In this document: piece by piece, positions 5,884 through 11,340 of the stretch
How the letters are laid out: each line of letters begins with the position of its first letter
Position numbering within the stretch: the first letter of the stretch is position 1
NCBI GenBank assembly: GCA_002297505.1
Contig: DBLQ01000026.1
Span: 53,797 to 65,136 of the forward strand
DNA from: Flavobacteriales bacterium UBA720
GTDB lineage: Bacteria; Bacteroidota; Bacteroidia; Flavobacteriales; Weeksellaceae
DNA: 11,340 nucleotides
Direction of reading: 5' to 3'
Notes under the pieces: generated by a model
The model's input: the letters and a program-made list of their open reading frames with translations, nothing else
Databases searched by the model: none
What the model was told of the DNA's origin: nothing
Program-made: the position numbers and the translations under genes

Positions 5884-7536
5884 ATGAAGAGTAAATTTAT
5901 TCTCGCAGCACTGTTGGCTTCTTTTTTAGAAATCAGTGCGCAGCAGACGCCGGTCTTTAAAATGGTGAAAGATATCAATCCTACCGGAGACTCATTCCCG
6001 GAAAATCTTCTCAAAGTGGGCTCGAAAATTTATTTTATTGCGGATGACGGAACGCACGGCAAAGAGCTGTGGGTCACCGATGGTACCGAGACCAAGTTGG
6101 TGAAGGATATCAATCCGGGCAGCAACGGATCGGAAATCTATAACCTGCAGAGCCTGAATGGCAAATTGATCTTTACAGCAACGGACGATACCAATGGCAA
6201 TGAGCTCTGGACATCGGACGGAACGGAAGCCGGAACGGTTCTCGTCAAGGATATGTATCCCGGCAGCGGCGGCTCTTACGCCTTCGAATTTGTGGAGTTC
6301 AACAACGCTTTGTATTTCCGCTCCGAGGACGGCGTACACGGTTCCGAACTTTGGAAAACAGACGGAACTACGGACGGAACAATGATGGTAACCGACCTGC
6401 GTCAGGGCGAATTTGGTAGCAACCCCTCTTTCCTTACCGTTATGGATGGCAAGCTTTACTTCAACGCAGTAGACGGTTTTGATTTTGACAATGGCGACCA
6501 CGGCTTCGAGCTGTGGGTTACGGACGGTACAGCTGTCGGAACAAAAATGGTGAAGGACATCAGCGCAGACAGTGGTTATCCTTCTAATATCAAGGCATTT
6601 GGCAATAAAATTTATTTCAATGCCGATGACGGCATCAACGGCATCGAGCTGTGGGCCTCTGATGGAACCAGTGCCGGAACATACCTTGTGAAAAACATCA
6701 ATACCGGTGGCAATGGCAATTCGATTCCCGCTGACTTTATCGACCTGAACGGCAAGCTTCTTTTCACGGCATACAGCAGCGAGACCGGAAGGGAAATATG
6801 GACCACGGATGGTACAGAAGCCGGAACACAGATCCTGAAGGACGTTTTCGAAGGACCTGATAACGGGGTGATCCCGCAGTATAAAAACATCATTTATAAC
6901 AATAAATTATACATGACGCTGAAGGATGCAGATCACGGCGGAGAAATCTGGGTGACAGACGGCACACCGGAAGGGACTCAACTCTTTGTGGATATATTCC
7001 CTGGCCCGCCGGATTCCATGGGCGTTACAATTTCCCCGATGTTTTTCCAGGTGATGGGTGACCATCTCTATTTCCGGGCGCTGAACAGCGACGAATATTA
7101 CCAGCTCTGGAAGTCAGACGGCACTGCGGACGGTACTTACAAAATCACCGCAGATCCTCTTAATCCGGCTCAGGATGCAGTAGGCTACACGCCATACTTC
7201 ACGACGATGGATGACAAATTATATTTCACGGCCAAGTATAATGACAGTGGTTATGAACTTTGGACCGTGGCTGCGGATGACGCCATGGCGGTTACGGATG
7301 TTCATAAAAATCATTTTGCCGTGTATCCCAATCCGGTTGCAGATGTGCTGCATATCTCCGGAGATGCTGAAATTTCCAATGTTCAGATTTACGATTACTC
7401 CGGGAAATTATGGCGCTCAGAATCTGTACGGTCCAGGAAAGCTGAAGTGAATCTGTCCTCTTTACCAAAAGGCAGCTATGTCGTTTCGGTTACCTCGAAT
7501 CAGAAAAAGAGCAGCTACAAAATCATCAAAAAGTAA
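5884..7536 (+). CDS. Secreted ELWxxDGT-repeat protein with type IX sorting domain
   Basis: This 550-residue protein has a signal peptide (1-20, ending EISAQ) and nine repeats of 46-54 residues. Each unit has the pattern LVKDI..G, then LYF.A.DG, then ELWxTDGT.. GT. The ELW-type motifs begin at residues 61, 107, 155, 209, 255, 304, 354, 407 and 458, the last being degenerate (ELWTVAAD). The C-terminal 73 residues (from about 478) form a type A type-IX-secretion sorting domain, with FAVYPNP, VQIYDYSGK, LPKGSYVVSV and a basic end. The protein is therefore expected to cross the outer membrane and be released or anchored on the cell surface. The repeat family is known but its function is not; a propeller-like fold used for binding is my inference. 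A terminator follows directly. Confidence 0.9.
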   Translation: MKSKFILAALLASFLEISAQQTPVFKMVKDINPTGDSFPENLLKVGSKIYFIADDGTHGKELWVTDGTETKLVKDINPGSNGSEIYNLQSLNGKLIFTATDDTNGNELWTSDGTEAGTVLVKDMYPGSGGSYAFEFVEFNNALYFRSEDGVHGSELWKTDGTTDGTMMVTDLRQGEFGSNPSFLTVMDGKLYFNAVDGFDFDNGDHGFELWVTDGTAVGTKMVKDISADSGYPSNIKAFGNKIYFNADDGINGIELWASDGTSAGTYLVKNINTGGNGNSIPADFIDLNGKLLFTAYSSETGREIWTTDGTEAGTQILKDVFEGPDNGVIPQYKNIIYNNKLYMTLKDADHGGEIWVTDGTPEGTQLFVDIFPGPPDSMGVTISPMFFQVMGDHLYFRALNSDEYYQLWKSDGTADGTYKITADPLNPAQDAVGYTPYFTTMDDKLYFTAKYNDSGYELWTVAADDAMAVTDVHKNHFAVYPNPVADVLHISGDAEISNVQIYDYSGKLWRSESVRSRKAEVNLSSLPKGSYVVSVTSNQKKSSYKIIKK

Positions 7537-7553
7537 TTTTTAATTGTTTCCAG

Positions 7554-7587
7554 AATCCGGATGCTCAGGCCTCCGGGTTTTTATTTT
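7554..7587 (+). terminator. Rho-independent terminator after the ELWxxDGT gene
   Basis: AATCCGGA at 7554-7561 pairs with TCCGGGTT at 7572-7579 (8 bp, one G-U pair) across a 10-nt loop. The run TTTTTATTTT follows. It lies 18 bp after the stop codon and separates this gene from the tetR unit. Confidence 0.8.
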
Positions 7588-7598
7588 AAAAAAAAAAT

Positions 7599-7614
7599 TA
7601 TACCAATTGGTATA
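7599..7614. promoter_or_regulatory. Operator 1 of the TetR regulator
   Basis: TATACCAATTGGTATA is a perfect 16-bp palindrome, 10 bp upstream of the tetR -7 box, so it covers the -33 region. The same half-sites recur at 8264-8279. Size, symmetry and position fit a TetR-family operator used for autorepression. Confidence 0.8.
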
Positions 7615-7623
7615 TAAATTGCT

Positions 7624-7631
7624 TATCTTTG
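7624..7631 (+). promoter_or_regulatory. Promoter -7 box of tetR
   Basis: TATCTTTG matches TAnnTTTG exactly. No separate TTG is seen at the ideal distance; the -33 region is taken up by operator 1. ATG 7653 would follow a very short leader of about 15 nt. Confidence 0.65.
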
Positions 7632-7652
7632 CCAAGTCAATTCAGATCAACA

Positions 7653-8246
7653 ATGTCGAAAGCAGAAAAAACCAGACAGTTCATTATCGAGCAAACCGCA
7701 GAAATCTTCAACAAGAAAGGTTATGCCGGGACGTCTTTGTCAGACATCACTGCCGCAACGGGATTGACAAAAGGCAGCATCTACGGAAATTTTGAAAACA
7801 AAGATGAAGTCGCCAGAGAAGTTTACCGCTACAATGCCAAAAGATTGCAGTCCAATTTCATGGGTAAGCTTAATGATGCGATGACAACCAGAGAAAAACT
7901 TTTCGCCATCGTCGATGTTTACCGAAAAACCTGGCAGACCAACATGTCACGTGGCGGCTGTCCGCACCTCAATACCGCTGTGGAAGCGGATGATACCATG
8001 CCGATTCTTACAGCTGAGGTGAATAAGAATTTTCAAAATTGGGCCAGGCAGTTTATTCAGATTCTGGAGGATGGAAAAATAAAGAACGAAATCATCGAAT
8101 CTATTGATTCTTCGCAGTATGCCTTCCAGTTTATTGCACTGATCGAAGGCGGAATCCTGCTTTCAAAAACGATGAATAACAAAACGCACCTCATCCACGC
8201 ATTGCAAAGAATCGAAACCATCATCGATACAGAACTTATCAAATAA
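7653..8246 (+). CDS. TetR/AcrR-family transcriptional repressor
   Basis: This 197-residue protein has a TetR-type N-terminal domain: RQFIIEQTAEIFNKKGY (8-24), then the HTH LSDITAATGLTKGSIYGNF (29-47), then ENKDEV. The ligand domain carries GGCPHLNTAVEADD (101-114). Cys103 in that motif is the only cysteine in the protein. Related TetR proteins, NemR among them, sense electrophiles or oxidants through a cysteine, so redox sensing is possible but unproved here. ATG 7653 is preferred to the in-frame TTG at 7629, which lies within the -7 box. Operators in front of this gene and of the SDR gene 49 bp downstream indicate autoregulation and control of the SDR. Confidence 0.9.
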   Translation: MSKAEKTRQFIIEQTAEIFNKKGYAGTSLSDITAATGLTKGSIYGNFENKDEVAREVYRYNAKRLQSNFMGKLNDAMTTREKLFAIVDVYRKTWQTNMSRGGCPHLNTAVEADDTMPILTAEVNKNFQNWARQFIQILEDGKIKNEIIESIDSSQYAFQFIALIEGGILLSKTMNNKTHLIHALQRIETIIDTELIK

Positions 8247-8263
8247 AATTTTTTAATCAAAAA

Positions 8264-8279
8264 TATACCGACTGGTATA
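8264..8279. promoter_or_regulatory. Operator 2 of the TetR regulator, before the SDR gene
   Basis: TATACCGACTGGTATA has the same 6-bp half-sites and 4-bp centre spacing as operator 1; only the centre differs (GACT against AATT). It lies 16 bp before the SDR start codon. A TATAAT overlaps its right end (8276-8281), but no TAnnTTTG box is visible, so the SDR may be read partly from the tetR promoter. Confidence 0.75.
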
Positions 8280-8295
8280 ATAACACGTCAAAATT

Positions 8296-9054
8296 ATGAA
8301 TACAACCAACAACACCATACTCATTACCGGCGGTTCAGCCGGAATCGGATTGGAAATTGCTAAATTATTATCAGAAAAAGGCAACAAGGTGATCATCACC
8401 GGCAGAAATGAAACCCGACTACAGCAAGCCGCTTCCCAACTGAAAAACGCCAGCGCTATCGTTTCGGACATCAGCAGCGCAGAAGATGTGGAGAATCTTG
8501 TCAAACAGATCAGAATCGAATTTCCGGAACTGAATATGGTTATCAACAACGCCGGCCGGGCCCTGGTGTACGACATCACCGAAGAAAATGTCAATGCCTT
8601 TGAAAAAGCGGAAGACGAGATGCAAACCAACTATCTTTCCGTCATCCGTCTGAACGAAAAACTGCTTCCAATCCTGAAGACCAATGACAACCCAACCATT
8701 GTGAATGTATCGTCCGTCGTCGCTTTCGTTCCAGGATTTTTGGCGACTTACTCCGCGAGCAAAGCAGCTTTGCATTCTTACACCAGATATTTACGTTTGG
8801 CTTTGAAACCTGCTAACATCAATGTTTTTGAGTTGATGCCACCTTTGGTCAACACCGAGTTTTCTGCACCCATTGGTGGTAAAAATGGCGTTCCCGCTTC
8901 CTTCGTTGCCGAGCAGCTGTTGGCAGGTTTGGAGAACGACAATTACGAAATCCGTGTTGGACAGACGGAGGACATTTACAGACTTTATCTTTCTTCGCCA
9001 GAAAATGCATTGCTGGCAATGAATCAAGCAAGAAAACAGGAAGCTGGCAAGTAA
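8296..9054 (+). CDS. Short-chain dehydrogenase/reductase (classical SDR, DltE-like)
   Basis: This 252-residue cytoplasmic oxidoreductase has the full classical SDR set: the cofactor motif TGGSAGIG (11-18), a basic TGR at 35-37 that suggests NADP(H), NNAG (84-87), Asn112, Ser140 in NVSS and the catalytic YSASK (Tyr152, Lys156). The overall pattern, including LMPPLVNTEF (180-189), resembles the SDR group annotated as DltE-like, whose substrates are not established. It follows tetR in the same direction behind operator 2, so it is very likely the main target of that repressor. A role in detoxifying carbonyl compounds, or as a reductase for the acyl chemistry of the next two genes, is inference. 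A hairpin terminator after it separates it from the thioesterase. Confidence 0.85.
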   Translation: MNTTNNTILITGGSAGIGLEIAKLLSEKGNKVIITGRNETRLQQAASQLKNASAIVSDISSAEDVENLVKQIRIEFPELNMVINNAGRALVYDITEENVNAFEKAEDEMQTNYLSVIRLNEKLLPILKTNDNPTIVNVSSVVAFVPGFLATYSASKAALHSYTRYLRLALKPANINVFELMPPLVNTEFSAPIGGKNGVPASFVAEQLLAGLENDNYEIRVGQTEDIYRLYLSSPENALLAMNQARKQEAGK

Positions 9055-9070
9055 GTCAATATTAAGATTT

Positions 9071-9107
9071 GGGGCAGCTTAATCCGCCTTCCGCTCCCCC
9101 CTTTTTT
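9071..9107 (+). terminator. Probable terminator after the SDR gene
   Basis: GGGG(C)AGC at 9071-9078 pairs with GCTCCCC at 9093-9099 (7 bp, one bulged C) with a 14-nt loop, and six T follow at 9102-9107. The left arm can instead pair with GCTGCC at 9112-9117, which would disrupt the terminator. Confidence 0.55.
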
Positions 9108-9166
9108 ATTTGCTGCCTTGGCGCAACCTTCGGCCTAAATATCAACTGATTACCAAAATATAAATT

Positions 9167-9598
9167 ATGGACAGATTATCACAATTGCAATCATTAATAG
9201 GACAGGAATTCAAAGATTCGCCCTCGCCGTTTATGCGCTGGCTGAAGCCTATTGTTGTCTCCGCAGAAAAAGGACATCTGGAATTCCAGTATACCATTCG
9301 ACCTGAATGGCTGAATCCCATTGGGAACCTTCATGGCGGTGTGACAGCTGCAATTATTGATGATGTTTTGGGCGCTACAATGTTTTCTTTGAACGAGCCA
9401 ACTTTTTACACAACCATCAACAATGTCATCGATTACTTTTCCATTGGGAAAGAGGGCGAAGCTATCATTGCCGAAACGCACATCACCAAACTCGGCAAAC
9501 AATTCATCAATGCCACTTGCGAAATCTGGAATGCCGACAAAACCAGGCTTATTGCAAAAGGCACATCCAACTTATTCAAAACACAAATCTCAAGATAA
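9167..9598 (+). CDS. PaaI-family hotdog-fold thioesterase
   Basis: This 143-residue protein has the single hotdog domain of PaaI/YdiI-type acyl-CoA thioesterases, which hydrolyse acyl thioesters in the cytoplasm. The key stretch LNPIGNLHGGVTAAIIDDVLG (49-69) contains the His56-Gly57-Gly58 motif, and Asp65 or Asp66 takes the acidic catalytic position on the central helix. The strands TTINNVIDYFS (82-92) and IIAETHITKLGKQF (100-113) match the typical sheet. Length fits the family. Its TAA stop shares one base with the ATG of the ketoacyl synthase gene, so the two are translationally coupled and likely act on related acyl chains. The acyl substrate cannot be read from the sequence. Confidence 0.85.
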   Translation: MDRLSQLQSLIGQEFKDSPSPFMRWLKPIVVSAEKGHLEFQYTIRPEWLNPIGNLHGGVTAAIIDDVLGATMFSLNEPTFYTTINNVIDYFSIGKEGEAIIAETHITKLGKQFINATCEIWNADKTRLIAKGTSNLFKTQISR

Positions 9599-10833
9599 TG
9601 AAACGAGTAGTCATCACAGGAATGGGCGCAGTAACGCCATTGGGAAATGACGTCGACACTTTTTGGAACAACATTCTGAAGGGCGAAAGCGGTGCGGATA
9701 CCATCACGCATTTCAACCCGGAAAAATTCAAAGTGCAGTTTGCGGCAGAGGTCAAGAACTTCACGCCGGAAAAATATCTGGACAGAAACGAAATCAAACG
9801 CAGTGACCTTTTCACACAATACGCCATCTACGCAGCCGCACAGGCGATGGAAGATTCCGGATTGAATTTTAAGGACTTCGACCCTTTTGATATCGGCGTT
9901 ATCTGGGGAACCGGACAAGGCGGAATGGAAACTTTTGAAAATGAAGTCACAGACTATGTTTCCGGCGATGGCACCCCGAGGTTCAGCCCGTTTTTTGTCC
10001 CAAAACTCATTGCCAATATGGCCTCGGGAATGATCTCGATGAAATACGATCTGCGCGGAATCAATTATACTACCGTATCTGCCTGCGCCACAGCGAATAC
10101 AGCTTTTATGGATGCTTTTAATTATATCCGCTGGGGAAAGGCAAAGGTGATTGTCAGCGGAGGTTCCGAAGCGCCAATTACACCGGCTTCCGTGGGCGGT
10201 TTTTCATCGATGAAAGCAATGTCCACCAGAAATGATAATCCTAAAGCTGCAAGCCGGCCTTACGATGTGGAACGTGACGGTTTCATCATGGGAGAAGGCG
10301 CAGGTGCATTAATTCTCGAAGAATATGAACACGCCAAAGCCAGAGGTACAAAGATCTATGCAGAGATGATTGGTGCCGCAATGACTGCCGATGCTTATCA
10401 TATGACTGCACCTCATCCGGAAGGAATAGGCGCTGCAAAAGCGATGGAATTGGCTTTACAAGATGCAGAAATACTACCAGAACAGGTCGATTATCTGAAT
10501 CCGCACGCCACTTCTACTCCACTTGGAGATTTAGCAGAACTTAACGCCATCACCAAAGTTTTCAAGGGAAGTCCAAATTTGGATATCAGTGCGACGAAAT
10601 CGATGACAGGACATCTGTTGGGAGCTGCGGGCGCTGTTGAAGCCATTATATGCATCAAGACGATTCAGGAGCATGTGATTCCTGCCACCATCAACATTTC
10701 TAAATTGGATCAGAATATTCCGGAGGGCATCAACATTATGACTGAAAATAAGAAGAAAAACGTCAATATCGCGATGAGCAATGCTTTCGGTTTCGGTGGC
10801 CATAACTCGACGGTAATTTTTAGAAAGATTTAA
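9598..10833 (+). CDS. fabF: Beta-ketoacyl-ACP synthase II (KAS II, FabF-type)
   Basis: This 411-residue protein condenses malonyl-ACP with acyl-ACP in fatty acid chain elongation. Length equals that of FabF. The Cys-His-His triad is visible: Cys163 in VSACATANTAF, His303 in NPHATSTPLGD and His339 in KSMTGHLLGAAGA (with Lys334). The N-terminal RVVITGMGAVTPLG (3-16), RPYDVERDGF and C-terminal NAFGFGGHN are also standard. The usual motif around the first His is NAHGTSTP or NVHGTSTP; here Pro and Ala flank it. There is no acyl carrier protein gene beside it, unlike the usual housekeeping acpP-fabF pair, so this may be a second, specialised synthase. ATG 9598 overlaps the upstream stop by one base. 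Read-through upstream to a TTG at 9517 is rejected because the family N-terminus starts at MKRVVITG. Confidence 0.9.
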   Translation: MKRVVITGMGAVTPLGNDVDTFWNNILKGESGADTITHFNPEKFKVQFAAEVKNFTPEKYLDRNEIKRSDLFTQYAIYAAAQAMEDSGLNFKDFDPFDIGVIWGTGQGGMETFENEVTDYVSGDGTPRFSPFFVPKLIANMASGMISMKYDLRGINYTTVSACATANTAFMDAFNYIRWGKAKVIVSGGSEAPITPASVGGFSSMKAMSTRNDNPKAASRPYDVERDGFIMGEGAGALILEEYEHAKARGTKIYAEMIGAAMTADAYHMTAPHPEGIGAAKAMELALQDAEILPEQVDYLNPHATSTPLGDLAELNAITKVFKGSPNLDISATKSMTGHLLGAAGAVEAIICIKTIQEHVIPATINISKLDQNIPEGINIMTENKKKNVNIAMSNAFGFGGHNSTVIFRKI

Positions 10834-11054
10834 TATCACATTTTAACTTAATTAATATTTTTAACTATTTAATAATTTTTATACAAAATCAATCAATCAG
10901 CTACAATAACAAAAGTTTAGAGCTACCTTAGAGAAATGAAGGACTCTGTCCATGTGAAAATTTTTAACCAGACAACAAATTTTATTGGACTCCTGATGGC
11001 TCATTCTCTCGGCTGACCTAATTTTTACGGATTTTCATTTTAGATTAACTGTTT
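10834..11054. other. AT-rich intergenic stretch without a recognised gene
   Basis: No open frame of note is seen. After the fabF stop the sequence is very AT-rich with no GC stem, so no terminator is called. A modest hairpin can form at 10919-10947 (AGAG/CTCT and CCTT/AAGG with a small internal loop). No TAnnTTTG box was found on either strand here, so a small RNA is not supported. Confidence 0.4.
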
Positions 11055-11083
11055 TTGTTTCTTAATTATATGTTGTATTTTTG
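11055..11083 (+). promoter_or_regulatory. Bacteroidota promoter of ahcY
   Basis: TTTTTG ends at 11057, and its TTG (11055-11057) is followed by an 18-nt spacer and TATTTTTG (11076-11083), an exact TAnnTTTG. This is the best-formed promoter in the window. Transcription would start near 11090, leaving a leader of about 25 nt before ATG 11116. Confidence 0.75.
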
Positions 11084-11115
11084 CACTTTGATTTTAAAAT
11101 ATCATCAGTATTAAT

Positions 11116-11340
11116 ATGAGTACAACAACACAATACGTTCCTTATAAAGTTAAGGACATTTCCTTAGCAGAATGGGGAAGAAAAGAAATCACTTTAGCAG
11201 AAGCCGAAATGCCTGGTTTGATGGCCATCCGTGAAGAGTATGGACCATCTCAACCCTTGAAAGGCGCCAGAATCGCAGGATGTCTACATATGACCATCCA
11301 GACTGCAGTTTTGATTGAAACTTTGGTGGCACTTGGCGCT
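11116..11340 (+). CDS. ahcY: S-adenosylhomocysteinase, N-terminal part (runs off the window)
   Basis: The first 75 residues are present and the frame is open at the right edge. The enzyme reversibly splits S-adenosylhomocysteine into adenosine and homocysteine with bound NAD, clearing the inhibitor left by methyltransferases. The start YKVKDISLAEWGRKEI, then MPGLMAIREEYG (32-43), and then GARIAGCLHMTIQTAVLIE (50-68, with the substrate-contacting His58 and Thr60) are hallmarks of the family. It has its own promoter and no visible riboswitch. It is likely a housekeeping gene independent of the upstream acyl cluster. Confidence 0.95.
   Translation, partial: MSTTTQYVPYKVKDISLAEWGRKEITLAEAEMPGLMAIREEYGPSQPLKGARIAGCLHMTIQTAVLIETLVALGA

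Noticed and set aside
7629..7653. Upstream TTG start for tetR adding eight residues
   Set aside because: The TTG is part of the TATCTTTG promoter box, so it would not be transcribed.
9109..9140. Possible dispersed intergenic repeat around TTGGCGCAACCTTCGGCC
   Set aside because: It is GC-rich compared with its surroundings and looks repeat-like, but there is no second copy in the window and its hairpins are weak, so nothing can be supported here.
10834..11115. SAH or SAM riboswitch before ahcY
   Set aside because: The strong promoter at 11055-11083 leaves a leader of only about 25 nt, too short for an aptamer, and no conserved riboswitch core was recognised upstream.

Overview
The window looks like chromosomal DNA from a member of the Bacteroidota, most likely class Flavobacteriia and perhaps the Weeksellaceae (Chryseobacterium/Epilithonimonas-like; this placement is inference). 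Support comes from perfect or near-perfect TAnnTTTG -7 promoter boxes, near absence of Shine-Dalgarno sequences, a protein with a YPNP-type C-terminal domain for type IX secretion, SDR-type L-threonine dehydrogenase, and TPR/transmembrane/AraC regulators typical of this group. No phage, insertion sequence, CRISPR, rRNA or tRNA was seen.

Layout. 1-194 is the 3' end of a probable outer-membrane beta-barrel gene. It converges on a minus-strand 3-mercaptopyruvate sulfurtransferase (434-1264). The gap between them holds two inverted arrays of a degenerate 8-bp tandem repeat, GAGTTNNA. The sulfurtransferase and threonine dehydrogenase (tdh, 1360-2316) diverge from back-to-back -7 boxes only 2 bp apart. 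Nine bases behind tdh lies a GTG-started gene for a NodB-fold deacetylase relative that has lost its expected metal and catalytic residues (2326-3078).

Next comes a tightly coupled pair (1-nt gap) of paralogous membrane TPR proteins. The first is complete, with a cytoplasmic AraC-type HTH (3194-4624). The second stops just after its membrane helix and has no DNA-binding domain (4626-5750). A secreted protein built of nine ELWxxDGT units follows (5884-7536) and ends in a convincing rho-independent terminator.

The third block appears to be a small lipid or acyl metabolism cluster. It has a TetR regulator with a single Cys in a GGCPHLN motif (7653-8246), an SDR oxidoreductase (8296-9054), a PaaI-type hotdog thioesterase (9167-9598) and a ketoacyl-ACP synthase II (9598-10833, overlapping the thioesterase by one base). 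Matching palindromes TATACC-N4-GGTATA lie in front of tetR and in front of the SDR gene, which strongly suggests autoregulation plus control of the SDR. The window ends in the first 75 codons of S-adenosylhomocysteinase (ahcY), preceded by a well-formed Bacteroidota promoter.

Most genes here are ordinary. The points most worth a second look are the 8-bp repeat arrays, the predicted pseudo-deacetylase, the truncated TPR partner, the nine-unit ELWxxDGT protein and the two-operator TetR circuit.
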